Of a stretch of 64,000 nt of DNA, positions 8,735 through 17,370 are shown piece after piece; positions within the stretch are counted from its first letter, which is position 1, and the number at the start of each line of letters is the position of its first letter. Both the position numbers and the translations under genes were made by a program. The notes beneath the pieces are model-generated. The model saw only the letters and a list, made by a program, of their open reading frames with translations. It was not told the origin of the DNA and made no database searches. The stretch is from Lachnoclostridium sp. UBA903 (GTDB lineage: Bacteria > Bacillota > Clostridia > Lachnospirales > Lachnospiraceae), in the NCBI GenBank assembly GCA_002294045.1, contig DBEP01000114.1, forward strand, positions 138,246-202,245, given 5' to 3'.

Positions 8735-9994
8735 ATGAAGGTGGATGTCAGCACAAGCAAATCAGAAATATTTTTAAATCCGGATAGTGTAAATGAAAAG
8801 CTTAAGAAGGCGGCCGCACTTTTGAAGGAATTATACCGGGACGAAGACGGTAATAAGGTGCTGGGATGGCTTCATGCGGAAGCGGCTGCCGTACAGCTGG
8901 ATAGAATAAAGGCAAAAGCAGAAGAAGTAAGACAGAGAGCGGAGGTCTTTGTCCTTGTCGGGGTAGGAGGTTCCAATCAGGCAGCCAGAGCCGTGATAGA
9001 AGCCCTGGGGAAAGAAGACGGCCCCAGAATCCTGTATATGGGCAACACCTTATCACCCCATTATATTAATCAAATGATGGGGCAGTTAAAAGATAAAAGC
9101 GTATACATCAACGTAGTCGCCAAAAACTTTGAAACCCTGGAACCGGGCAGCCATTTCCGGATATTAAGAAACTATATGGAGGAAACCTATTCCAGGGAGG
9201 AAATGGCGGACCGTGTGATTTTAACGGGAACGAACGGGTCCAAATCAGAAGAAATTGCCAAAGAGAACGGCTATACTTTTTTTACATTTCCTGAGGCGAT
9301 TGGAGGGAGATATTCCGCATTTTCACCGGTAGGTTTATTTCCGATGGCCGTGGCAGGCCTTGACATTGATAAATACTTAAAGGGGGTTTCTTTAGCGGAG
9401 GCATACTGCATGGAACATGCGGACCGGAATCCCGCCGTACAGTATGCTGCCGTAAGAAACCTGTTATATGAAAATAATTATAATATTGAGGTTCTGACGG
9501 CTTTTGAACCGCAATATACTTATTTTTCGAAATGGTGGATACAGCTGTTCGGGGAAAGTGAAGGCAAGAATAAGATGGGGATATTTCCGTCGGCAGCCAT
9601 TTATTCGGAAGATCTTCATTCCCTAGGCCAGTATATGCAGGACGGACGCCGGAACTTACTGGAGACCTTTATAAAGATAAAAAACACAAACGCAAGCGTA
9701 ATTGTAAAGGAAGACAGAAGCTTTGGGGACGGGTTTGACTATCTGGAAAATATGGACTTTGCTGCTATTAACAAAGCGGCGGAGAAAGCTACCATTGAAG
9801 CGCATTGCAAGGGCGGTGTACCCTGCATCGAATTTGAAGCGGACGAAATTTCAGAAGAGACCTTTGGCTCCTTATATTATATTTTTATGCTGTCCTGTGC
9901 CATATCAGGGCTTCTGATGGGGGTAAATCCTTTTGACCAGGAAGGTGTCGAAGAGTATAAAAGAAGTATGTTTAAAGACCTGGGGAAAAATTAA
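8735..9994 (+). CDS. Glucose-6-phosphate isomerase family protein
   Basis: 419-residue sugar-phosphate aldose-ketose isomerase of the PGI family, cytoplasmic. It shows the SIS-type phosphate-binding loop VLVGVGGSNQAAR, the GGRYSAFSPVGLFP signature and the catalytic-Glu region LGQYMQDGRRNLLETF. It is shorter than typical bacterial PGI of about 450 residues. RBS GAGGTAAC lies about 8 bases before ATG 8735. This is the last recognisable gene of the region-1 locus. An overlapping frame at 9933-10139 is not supported as a gene. Probably a pathway-dedicated paralogue rather than the central glycolytic enzyme; that is inference from neighbours. Confidence 0.88.
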   Translation: MKVDVSTSKSEIFLNPDSVNEKLKKAAALLKELYRDEDGNKVLGWLHAEAAAVQLDRIKAKAEEVRQRAEVFVLVGVGGSNQAARAVIEALGKEDGPRILYMGNTLSPHYINQMMGQLKDKSVYINVVAKNFETLEPGSHFRILRNYMEETYSREEMADRVILTGTNGSKSEEIAKENGYTFFTFPEAIGGRYSAFSPVGLFPMAVAGLDIDKYLKGVSLAEAYCMEHADRNPAVQYAAVRNLLYENNYNIEVLTAFEPQYTYFSKWWIQLFGESEGKNKMGIFPSAAIYSEDLHSLGQYMQDGRRNLLETFIKIKNTNASVIVKEDRSFGDGFDYLENMDFAAINKAAEKATIEAHCKGGVPCIEFEADEISEETFGSLYYIFMLSCAISGLLMGVNPFDQEGVEEYKRSMFKDLGKN

Positions 9995-10544
9995 ACAGTC
10001 TATTCAGGATGTCAAAGCAGAAGCCGGAATGAGGAAGCAGTTAATCGGATTGATGAAACGAAACGATGCACCCAAAGAACAATATATCCGGCTGGGCTTG
10101 AATGATAACGGATGGGAATATACCGATAGGAATATATAGAATGGAGAGGGCAGAGCAGCGGATGCGGAAATAACCCGATATGTTCAGAAAGGATACTGAG
10201 GGAATGATTGGACTAAAATATAAAAGGGTACTTCTATATTTTCCATATCTGTTTTATAATATGAAATAGAGATATTTTTATACTAGAGTGTGTTTGAAAA
10301 ATCATCGCACCGTTCTAAAGGTCCCACTTTGCGGTATACCGCGTCGAATGATAACGAAATATCAGGCGGGAAACGGGATACAGACGGGCATATCTGATAT
10401 TCCTGATAAGAAAGGAGACTTTCCTATGAAAAAAGAAATAAATAAATTGTAAGTACGTTCGTATACTTATATTAAAGTACGGGCGCCTCCAATCCGCTAT
10501 GAGAAAATAATGGGCGGATAGAAAAATAAACGGAGGTAATTGCT
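9995..10544. other. Intergenic: truncated repeat and small remnant
   Basis: No supported gene. It holds a truncated copy of the dispersed inverted-repeat family 1 (10285-10346). It also holds a strong ribosome binding site (AAAGGAG) leading into an eight-codon frame, ATG 10426 to TAA 10452 (MKKEINKL), which may be the surviving start of a deleted gene. A short hairpin (ATCCGC/GCGGAT, 10492-10519) lies just before the next gene. Confidence 0.5.
10285..10346 (+). repeat. Inverted-repeat element family 1, truncated copy C
   Basis: Begins with the family terminus AGAGTGTGTTTGAAAAAT and continues through CGCACCGTTCTAAA and TTTGCGGTATACCGCGTCG. It matches the left half of the copy at 42242-42390, then stops. 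The internal hairpin and right terminus are missing. Confidence 0.7.
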
Positions 10545-11408
10545 ATGAGAGCGGAAGAAAAGGTTTTGGACGAAATACTGCAATTTGCAGGAGAAGACAG
10601 TAATATAGAGATAGCCGTGTTAAACGGTTCCAGGGTAAATCCCAATGCACCGGAGGACTTTATGCAGGATTATGATGTCAGGTTATATGTCAGTGATTTA
10701 ACCGCCTCATACCGGTATAAAGCCGACAGGTCCTGGATAGGCCGGTTTGGGGATTTGGTTATGTTACAGCAGAATAATTCCCGGGACGGCTCCTTTATCT
10801 TTTTGCTGCAATATAAAGACAGCCTGCGGATTGATTTAAGCTTTCAGGATAAAAAGGAAACAGAGAAGGAATTATCGGGAGATTCCCTGAGCAAGATTTT
10901 GTTGGATAAGCATGATTACGTCAGGGATTTGCCCTTACCGGATGAAAGTTCCTACCATACCCAATGCCCATCGGTGACGGAATGGAATGAAACCCTGAAT
11001 GAGCTTTGGTGGCTGCAGTGTTATATTGCCAAAGAGCTCTGGCGGAAGGAAATGCCCCTGGTGAAATACTTATACGATGTGCATTTTATGGATTGTTTAA
11101 GACAGCTGGTAATCTGGCATATCTCCGCGGAGAATGACTGGAAATTAAATGTGGGTAAAGCGGGAAAATGGCTTGGGCGATTCCTTCCTGCAAAGCTTTA
11201 TGAAGAATATATTTCTTTTTATTGCGGTGCGGATTATAATGAGCAATGGGATAAACTGCTACGGACCGGAAGCTTTATCCGCAGGCTTGGAGTAAAGCTG
11301 TCTGAAAAATTAGGGTATGAATATCCGATGCAGGACGATGTAAATGTATCGGAGTATATCCGGCAGATTCATTCTCTTAAGGAAAATGACCGGTCCTTAG
11401 AAGGCTGA
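10545..11408 (+). CDS. Aminoglycoside 6-adenylyltransferase family protein (ANT(6)/AadE-like)
   Basis: 287-residue nucleotidyltransferase. Members of this family transfer AMP from ATP to the 6-hydroxyl of streptomycin-type aminoglycosides. The polymerase-beta-like catalytic site is visible as LNGSRVNPNAP followed by MQDYDVRLYV (about residues 25-50). A further acidic segment, RIDLSF, sits near residue 102, and the C-terminal helical domain has the WWLQCYIAKELWRKE segment seen in ANT(6). Start ATG 10545 has CGGAGGT upstream. It stands alone between intergenic regions. Chromosomal homologues in gut Clostridia are common and not always active against drugs, so resistance is only a possibility. 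Confidence 0.85.
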   Translation: MRAEEKVLDEILQFAGEDSNIEIAVLNGSRVNPNAPEDFMQDYDVRLYVSDLTASYRYKADRSWIGRFGDLVMLQQNNSRDGSFIFLLQYKDSLRIDLSFQDKKETEKELSGDSLSKILLDKHDYVRDLPLPDESSYHTQCPSVTEWNETLNELWWLQCYIAKELWRKEMPLVKYLYDVHFMDCLRQLVIWHISAENDWKLNVGKAGKWLGRFLPAKLYEEYISFYCGADYNEQWDKLLRTGSFIRRLGVKLSEKLGYEYPMQDDVNVSEYIRQIHSLKENDRSLEG

Positions 11409-11566
11409 GGCGGCATGATTGTGCAAATGCATATATATCCCTTTACAGGGAAAATGATGTGAAGCAGTGACTTTATAAGCTGGTGTACCGACAGGCTGAT
11501 ATCCATACCAATAGCTTGCCTGAATTTTCATTAGCTGTGACTTTTAGATAAATAAAGCCCTGTGTT

Positions 11567-11662
11567 AAAAGGGGCTGTTACAAAATATTAAATATACTGA
11601 ACTAGTTGCTACACTTGTGTCTGGTATATGATTTATATTTTGAATTTTGCAACAGCTCCTTT
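11567..11662 (+). repeat. Inverted-repeat element family 3 (MITE-like)
   Basis: About 96 bp bounded by inverted 19-bp ends: AAAGGGGCTGTTACAAAAT on the left and ATTTTGCAACAGCTCCTTT on the right, two mismatches. There is no coding capacity inside. Ends of this kind resemble insertion-sequence termini, so a non-autonomous element is likely. Confidence 0.65.
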
Positions 11663-11710
11663 GAATACCGGGAATACGGGTACATTATCAACCATAAGAA
11701 GCTATCCGTT

Positions 11711-12034
11711 TTAAATTGGCTTACCGTTCCGCTGCGAAGCTTTTGTTTGATTCCTTTTGTTTGGATTATTGGGGAACCAGCCCTTTTGGACCCTTTTTTC
11801 CTGTTCTATAAGTTCGTGTATGGCCCAGAGGGATGAAAATCCGAAAACACCGGCCATGGAGGATAAAAGCAGGGAGTTTACGGCCACGGATAACAGAATC
11901 CCTGCTATACCGGCCACGAGAAAGACAGGCCATATCTTTTTACCGAAGTAATATTCGCCTTTTATGACAATCGGATGGTATACACCTATAATTATAAAGG
12001 TAACGATACCAATTAGTATACCTTCAATATTCAT
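11711..12034 (-). CDS. DUF4491 family small membrane protein
   Basis: 107-residue membrane protein recognised by its opening MNIEGILIGIVTFIIIGVYH, the HPIVIKGEYYFGKKIWP segment and the conserved end GVFGFSSLWAIHELIEQEKR followed by VQKGWFP. There are three predicted transmembrane helices (about 5-20, 35-55 and 60-75). The last 14 residues are polar and extend past the usual family end. RBS AGAGG precedes the ATG at 12034. Function unknown; common in Lachnospiraceae and Bacteroidetes. It is divergent from the flippase gene across an AT-rich gap. Confidence 0.8.
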   Translation of the reverse strand: MNIEGILIGIVTFIIIGVYHPIVIKGEYYFGKKIWPVFLVAGIAGILLSVAVNSLLLSSMAGVFGFSSLWAIHELIEQEKRVQKGWFPNNPNKRNQTKASQRNGKPI

Positions 12035-12441
12035 ACTAACCTCTTTTCTCCATTTCTAATTCGGAATTTGATAATCTATTTAATATATATTAAAAATTTC
12101 TAAATTTACTCTTTTTATCCGGATTTTAATAAATAAATCAGTATTTTAAATCAGGTAAAATAATTAAAGATACTATAACATAGCAAGGAAACATTTTCTA
12201 CTTATTTCATTAAAAAATGTAGAAAATTCGTATAACAGGCGGAACCCTTTTAACTATTGTTCCAATAATTGTATTTTTATATAAGCGTGATATAATATAA
12301 ATGATTGATTAGTATATGTTAAATGTTTTAGAATATAAAATGGAGAAATTAAACTTGATAGGTTCTTTTGTATTTAATAAAAGACGAGATTAGATTTAAG
12401 GAATAGAGTATTATTTTACATATGGAAAAACAGGGAAGTAT
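12035..12441. other. Divergent AT-rich intergenic region
   Basis: No gene seen. It holds promoter-like sequence for the flippase and a hairpin (ATTTTCTAC with GTAGAAAAT, about 12193-12228) without a T-run. Confidence 0.5.
12269..12296 (+). promoter_or_regulatory. Sigma-A-like promoter for the SpoVB-like gene
   Basis: TTGTAT (12269-12274) and TATAAT (12291-12296) with a 16-bp spacer, about 145 bp before the coding start. Confidence 0.45.
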
Positions 12442-14085
12442 ATGAGGAACAAACAGATGAAACAGAACAATAACAGTATTATGATACAGGGAAGTATTTT
12501 AGCAGCCGCAGGTGTAATATCAAGAATCATAGGAATGGTTTACCGCATTCCCATGTCCAATATGCTCGGGGCGGAAGGCAATACCTTATATTCCATTGCT
12601 TTCAGTATCTATAGTGTTATTTTAACCTTATCGTCCTACAGCCTTCCCTTGGCCGTATCCAAATTAATATCCCAGTATTCGGCCAGGGAAGAATATAAAA
12701 ATACCTACAGAATTTTTAGAACGGTACTTTTTTACGGAATGATTCTTGGAGGGGCCGGAAGTGTGTTTTTATACTGCGGAGCAGATTATCTGGAAAAAAT
12801 ATTTCCCGGCAGTGCAGGTCTGGCAAAGCCACTCCGGATTCTGGCACCGGCTGTCCTTGTCATGGCTGTTTTGGGTGTACTGCGCGGATTTTTTCAGGGG
12901 AAAAATACCATGCTGCCCACTGCAATTTCCCAGGTATTGGAACAAATCGTTAATGCTTTCGTTAGTATATGGGCTATTAGTTTCTTAATGAATAGTTACA
13001 GTCCGTCGGAGCAGGTTTATGCTTACGGGGCAGCAGGCGGAGTATTGGGAACTCTCATGGGAGCCGCAGCGGCATTGCTGTTTTTAGGCTTTATTTTTAT
13101 CATCTACAGGCCGGTACTTAAAAACAAGATTATGAGAGACAGATTCAGCTCTGAGTTATCCCGCAGGATTATACTTAAAATGCTGGTTTTTACCATTTTA
13201 CCCATTGCCCTCAGCCAGACCGTTTACCAGCTTGGATATTTTATAGATAATTTAATTTTTAAGAACATTATGCATTTTAAAGGTTTAGCCATAGAGAGTA
13301 ATAATGTCCTGGGCGTATATAATACCCAGTATAATTTACTTATTAATGTGCCCGTTGCTGTTTCCTCAGCCACGGCATCTTCAGCAATCCCAAATATGAC
13401 TGCTTCCTTTTCGAGAGGGGCATACCGTGAGTTAAAGGTGAAAGCAGGCCCTCTGATTAAATTTAATATGGCTGTGGCGATTCCTGCGGCAGCGGGGCTG
13501 GCAGTATTAGGAAAACCCATTGTTATTTTGTTATTTCCCGGTTTAAGCATATATGCAGATGTAGCTGCCGGACTTTTAATTACAGGTTCCACCGCAGTAA
13601 TATTTTATTCTTATTCCACGATTACCGGGGCAATGTTACAGGGGGTGAACAAGATGCGGATTCCGGTTGTTCATGCTGCGATATCCCTGGGTCTGCATAT
13701 AATTCTGGTGTCCCTTTTACTTTATTGTACAAATCTTGGTGTATATGCACTCATTATAGGAAATATTACGTTCCCTTTGTTGGTTTGTATTTTAAATTGG
13801 AGATCAATAGCCATATCTCTCCAATATAAACAGGAATTTAGGAAAACTTTTCTTATTCCTTGTCTGTCGGCTCTTATTATGGCTGTCATTGCATGGGGAA
13901 GTTACAGGGTTGTGTATTCCGCGGCCGGCAGCAACGCCTTGGGGGTTGCACTTTCCTTGCTGATTGCTGTTTGCAGCTATCTTGTATTGCTGCTGATTTT
14001 CAGATGCTTTTCCAAAGAAGAATTAATGGATTTGCCAATGGGTAAAAAGATAAATAAACTGGGGGAGAAGCTGCATTTAATTTAG
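12442..14085 (+). CDS. SpoVB/YtgP-like polysaccharide or lipid-linked precursor flippase
   Basis: 547-residue polytopic membrane protein (about 14 helices) of the MOP flippase superfamily, SpoVB/YtgP/MurJ-like branch. These move lipid-linked cell-wall or polysaccharide precursors across the membrane; SpoVB acts during spore cortex formation. The N terminus IMIQGSILAAAGVISRIIGM and the segment YRIPMSNMLGAEGNTLYS are characteristic. Start is ATG 12442 with CAGGGAAG upstream; an in-frame ATG at 12460 is an alternative. Transcribed alone, with an inverted-repeat element between it and the convergent gene downstream. Which substrate it moves cannot be read from the sequence. Confidence 0.88.
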   Translation: MRNKQMKQNNNSIMIQGSILAAAGVISRIIGMVYRIPMSNMLGAEGNTLYSIAFSIYSVILTLSSYSLPLAVSKLISQYSAREEYKNTYRIFRTVLFYGMILGGAGSVFLYCGADYLEKIFPGSAGLAKPLRILAPAVLVMAVLGVLRGFFQGKNTMLPTAISQVLEQIVNAFVSIWAISFLMNSYSPSEQVYAYGAAGGVLGTLMGAAAALLFLGFIFIIYRPVLKNKIMRDRFSSELSRRIILKMLVFTILPIALSQTVYQLGYFIDNLIFKNIMHFKGLAIESNNVLGVYNTQYNLLINVPVAVSSATASSAIPNMTASFSRGAYRELKVKAGPLIKFNMAVAIPAAAGLAVLGKPIVILLFPGLSIYADVAAGLLITGSTAVIFYSYSTITGAMLQGVNKMRIPVVHAAISLGLHIILVSLLLYCTNLGVYALIIGNITFPLLVCILNWRSIAISLQYKQEFRKTFLIPCLSALIMAVIAWGSYRVVYSAAGSNALGVALSLLIAVCSYLVLLLIFRCFSKEELMDLPMGKKINKLGEKLHLI

Positions 14086-14100
14086 GTAATTTTATTTTTA

Positions 14101-14141
14101 TGTGGTTTGCCCTCCGGGTAAAAACCGGAAATGCAAACACA
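14101..14141 (+). terminator. Stem-loop after the SpoVB-like gene
   Basis: TGTGGTTTGC with GCAAACACA, plus an inner CCGG pair, forms a hairpin just after the stop codon. There is no T-tract after it, so termination is plausible but not certain. Confidence 0.4.
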
Positions 14142-14156
14142 TGATTCTACAAACAT

Positions 14157-14328
14157 CTAGTGTACTGTCCGCCTGGTACTTAGGCTAACTCTCCAGATGA
14201 TTTGTGCCGGTGCAAAGAACTAAAGTTCTTGGGCAAAATTCTGATGGCATTGTCTAGGAATTTTAACGCAGCAATGGTGCAAAACAGCTGAGAGAATTAG
14301 TCAGGATGTCAGGCGGACAGTGCACTAG
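14157..14328 (+). repeat. Inverted-repeat element family 2 (MITE-like), 172 bp
   Basis: Ends CTAGTGTACTGTCCGCCTG and CAGGCGGACAGTGCACTAG are inverted copies with one mismatch over 19 bp. Both are bounded by CTAG, which could be a target duplication or part of the terminus. The interior has no gene. The right end contains the TAG stop codon of the minus-strand gene at 14325-15599. Confidence 0.7.
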
Positions 14329-15599
14329 TTATTACCTGAATATCTGGAAGCGTTTGTTAAGGAGGAATGCACATGGGAAATTTTATACCAGGTAACGGCA
14401 TCAATGGTACCTGTTACCGGAAGGTGGAAAATTCGCTGGAACGCACTGACAGCAGATATCATATCCAGGTCAAAGACTCCGTCCGCTTCTGTCTCCGGTA
14501 TTTCTGTATAGGCATGGGAAAGAATTCTTAGTTTATTCTGCACGTATTTCACTTCCTCCGACACCGTGCCGTTTTGCAGTACCGTATTAGGCCGGACTAT
14601 GGTTATGCCGTCTACGTTTTCCGTAAAATTTATATATAGTTTATCGCCATAATATTGGCGTAAAATATCAATCGCTTTATAATTCCTGTCACCAAGATTT
14701 TTTGAACCCCATAGGGACATCATGTATTCACAGGCTATCCTGCCCGAACAGAACTGTGTCAGCACAGGCTGTATAATATCGGGCATGGATAAAAAATGAT
14801 TAAAAACATAATCCACGGTTAAACTGATGTTACTGTCGATATTTCTTCCGTTAATCCATAACTGGTCAAATGCTGAGGAGGAGGTAATGGTAAAATGATA
14901 ACCTTTACCGGGATACCAGCCGGTATAAATCCGGTTTAAGGAAAAGGACAGGCAGCTTAAAACATTGGCATAGATTGTCTCCTGGGGCCAGGTAGCATAT
15001 ATTTGGCAGGATACTACATTCTTTATGTAATCTCTGTAAGCTATGTTGTAATCCGGCGCCATAACATCGGACGGCAATCCGTCATGTACAATAATAGTCT
15101 CAGGAATGGTGACCGGTTTTGGGTCCAGGGCTTCAACAGGGTCTTTTATCTCATCTTCATATATTTTAGGGGAATAATTTCCAAAAAGGTAATGAGGCCC
15201 TATCCTTATTACCTTGCCGGTATCGTTTCCGCCGGCCTTAAAGGGCAATCTTACAGGCTGAATTGTCTTTACATAAGGTAAAAGCTGGACACCGTCAATT
15301 TGTACGGCGGAAAGCCCCAAAGCAGTAATTACCAGACTGTATTCCGAATAAGGCTGATAATCGCTTGGTTCCATGCTATATTCAATTGGAGGTGCCGGCA
15401 ATTCAATTTCTATGGTCTTACCCGAGATATCCGTACTTAAAATTGCTAACACCGTACCAGGCTCATCCTTATGACACACTTGCACTTTGGCATCCTCAAC
15501 CGGTCTGGATCCTAAATCACATACAACTTGTACTTGTAATATACCAAAACATATATCACCTGCCTGTGCAGGATAAATTTCATAATCCTTCATACACAT
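14325..15599 (-). CDS. Peptidoglycan-binding domain protein
   Basis: 424-residue protein without a signal peptide. The N terminus (about residues 10-110) is a beta-rich, carboxypeptidase-regulatory-like segment (ICFGILQVQVVCDLG, TDISGKTIEIELP). The middle part is uncharacterised. The C-terminal 60 residues form a PG_binding_1 domain (VKYVQNKLRILSHAY, GVFDLDMISAVSAFQ, VTGTIDAVTWYKI). Proteins with this layout are frequent in spore-forming Lachnospiraceae, and a spore coat or cortex role is an inference. RBS GGAG lies six bases before the ATG at 15599. The stop codon TAG lies inside an inverted-repeat element, so the last residues may have been altered by its insertion. Confidence 0.75.
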   Translation of the reverse strand: MCMKDYEIYPAQAGDICFGILQVQVVCDLGSRPVEDAKVQVCHKDEPGTVLAILSTDISGKTIEIELPAPPIEYSMEPSDYQPYSEYSLVITALGLSAVQIDGVQLLPYVKTIQPVRLPFKAGGNDTGKVIRIGPHYLFGNYSPKIYEDEIKDPVEALDPKPVTIPETIIVHDGLPSDVMAPDYNIAYRDYIKNVVSCQIYATWPQETIYANVLSCLSFSLNRIYTGWYPGKGYHFTITSSSAFDQLWINGRNIDSNISLTVDYVFNHFLSMPDIIQPVLTQFCSGRIACEYMMSLWGSKNLGDRNYKAIDILRQYYGDKLYINFTENVDGITIVRPNTVLQNGTVSEEVKYVQNKLRILSHAYTEIPETEADGVFDLDMISAVSAFQRIFHLPVTGTIDAVTWYKISHVHSSLTNASRYSGNN

Positions 15600-15927
15600 A
15601 TTTTGCTCCTATCTTCGGCGTCGCATAGAATCAGAGTCGGATATTCTCCCCATAATATCGGCTTTATTACTATTTATTTAATTCTATATATGCGTATAAT
15701 TATAAAATGATAACAGCGGAATCAGGGATTTGTAAATTAATGCACAATTTATTCAGGCAATTGGCCAAAATAAACGGAAACAGGCCAATTATAAATTATT
15801 TCCAAAGAAGTTATGATATATATTAAAAGTAAATAAACATTTATCAGAAAGCATTGACAAGAACCGGTTATGGCTGTATGGTGGATTGTAGGAAATAAGT
15901 TTAATATAATGGGAGGCATGTTTCATT
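15600..15927. other. Divergent intergenic region
   Basis: No gene seen. AT-rich sequence between divergent genes; promoters must lie here, but no convincing -35/-10 pair was found. Confidence 0.4.
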
Positions 15928-16323
15928 ATGCAGGATAAAATCAGAAGATTTATGATGGGCAGATATGGGGTGGATCAGTTAGGCAAGTTTATGTTATGGG
16001 CCGCTGTTATCATTATGTTTATATCATTGTTTTTCCGGAATGGAATAATAGAAGTATTATCTTTTGCTATACTGGTTGTATGTTATTTTAGAATACTCTC
16101 AAAAAATATGAATCAAAGATATAATGAAAACCAAAAATTCTTACAGCTGAAGAACCGCATACTCGGTTATTTTGAGAAAGCCAAAACACGCCGTATGCAG
16201 AATAAAAATTACCATATTTATGTGTGCCCCACTTGTAAGCAGAAAATCCGTATTCCAAGAGGAAAAGGGAAAATATGTATTACCTGCCCGAAATGCCATG
16301 CGGAATTTATCCGAAAAAGCTAA
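15928..16323 (+). CDS. Small membrane protein with C-terminal zinc ribbon
   Basis: 131 residues. Two transmembrane helices (about 20-36 and 41-57) are followed by a basic cytoplasmic stretch with many Lys and Arg. A C-terminal zinc ribbon has two Cys pairs, CPTCKQKIRIPRGKGK and CITCPKCHAEF. RBS GGGAGGC precedes ATG 15928. This layout is common in uncharacterised clostridial proteins and no specific function can be given. The zinc ribbon resembles those that bind nucleic acid or proteins. Confidence 0.75.
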   Translation: MQDKIRRFMMGRYGVDQLGKFMLWAAVIIMFISLFFRNGIIEVLSFAILVVCYFRILSKNMNQRYNENQKFLQLKNRILGYFEKAKTRRMQNKNYHIYVCPTCKQKIRIPRGKGKICITCPKCHAEFIRKS

Positions 16324-16585
16324 GGTGTAATAAAGACACCTGGAAAAATCGGGGAGTTACTACCCTAATGCTATGAGCTGAAGGGGATATGGGAGACTTA
16401 TATCTCGTGAAATGCCAAAACAGGTTCCCGGCCGCGGTTGTCCAATCTTAAGGTCAAACTCAGGAAAACAGAGGATTTACACATAATTACAGATGTGTTA
16501 ATATATGGATATTGTATGGAAATATAAATTAAAATATATTGGCAATTGATAAGTGTTGTTACTAAACACTTAGGAAAGGATAATC
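16324..16585 (+). other. Non-coding segment with several short inverted repeats
   Basis: Between the zinc-ribbon gene and the MBL hydrolase. It begins with GGTGTAATAAAGACACC and contains less AT-rich sequence (16345-16450) with several short complementary stretches. No frame is plausible. I could not match it to the riboswitch or small-RNA consensus motifs I know. Confidence 0.3.
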
Positions 16586-17179
16586 ATGGCAGAATTTTTA
16601 TTCCAGGGACATGGCAGTTTTCGTCTGACAACGGATAAAGGTACCGTAATATATGTGGACCCCTATGCCGGCGGAGGTTATGATATACCGGCCGATATCA
16701 TACTGGTAACCCACGAACACGGTGACCATAATCAGATTGGACTTGTTACAAAGAAGGCAGACTGTATCATCATAACGGATCGGGAAGCTTTGGAAGGCGG
16801 AGTTTATCACAATTTCTCGGTAAAGGATGTTGAAATTGAATCGGTTCCCGCATATAACCGCAACCACAGCAGGTCGGAATGCGTGGGATATGTATTAAGG
16901 TTTGATTCCATCTCCTTTTATGCTTCCGGCGATACTTCCCTTACTGATTTTATGGCCGATAAAATGCCCTCATACCATTTGGATTATGCCGCACTTCCCA
17001 TTGACGGAATCTATAATATGAATCCGGAGGAAGCAACGGCATGTGCGGAACTTATCGGTGCAAAGCATACGATACCCATTCATATGAAACCGGGGCAGTT
17101 ATTTGACCGGCGTATTGCGGAACAGTTTACGCCCGGCAACCGCCTGATTGTGGAAGACGGGACAAGTATTCTATTATAA
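16586..17179 (+). CDS. MBL-fold metal-dependent hydrolase (UPF0173-like)
   Basis: 197-residue metallo-beta-lactamase-fold hydrolase, cytoplasmic. The HxHxDH metal motif is THEHGDHN (about residues 42-49), with further ligands at NRNHSRSE (about 93), the Asp of YASGDTS (about 114) and the His of IPIHMKPG near the C terminus. Substrate unknown; UPF0173-type enzymes act on phosphoester or lactone-like bonds in vitro. RBS GGAAAGG precedes ATG 16586. Monocistronic by spacing. Confidence 0.87.
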   Translation: MAEFLFQGHGSFRLTTDKGTVIYVDPYAGGGYDIPADIILVTHEHGDHNQIGLVTKKADCIIITDREALEGGVYHNFSVKDVEIESVPAYNRNHSRSECVGYVLRFDSISFYASGDTSLTDFMADKMPSYHLDYAALPIDGIYNMNPEEATACAELIGAKHTIPIHMKPGQLFDRRIAEQFTPGNRLIVEDGTSILL

Positions 17180-17370
17180 TAAAACATCATGAGGAATCGG
17201 AACCATATGATTTTCAGAGTATAAGGCAGCTGATTGTTAAAAATAAACAGTTTGACAATTATTTCACTTAACATATATAATGATAAGAGAAGTATTATAC
17301 CATATTTGGTATATAGTTGGCATTTAACCATAGCATGAACAGGAATGGCCTAAGAGAGTTGGTGGAATAT

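Noticed and set aside
9933..10139. 68-codon frame overlapping the end of the PGI-like gene
   Set aside because: It overlaps a well-supported gene by 62 bp, has no clear ribosome binding site and matches nothing I know; it is most likely chance.
10545..11408. Calling the ANT(6)-like gene an acquired resistance gene
   Set aside because: No mobile-element context beyond short inverted-repeat fragments, and chromosomal homologues are common.
16324..16585. Riboswitch call for the leader before the MBL hydrolase
   Set aside because: Compared by memory with c-di-GMP, c-di-AMP, THF, ZTP, guanidine and T-box motifs; no core motif matched.
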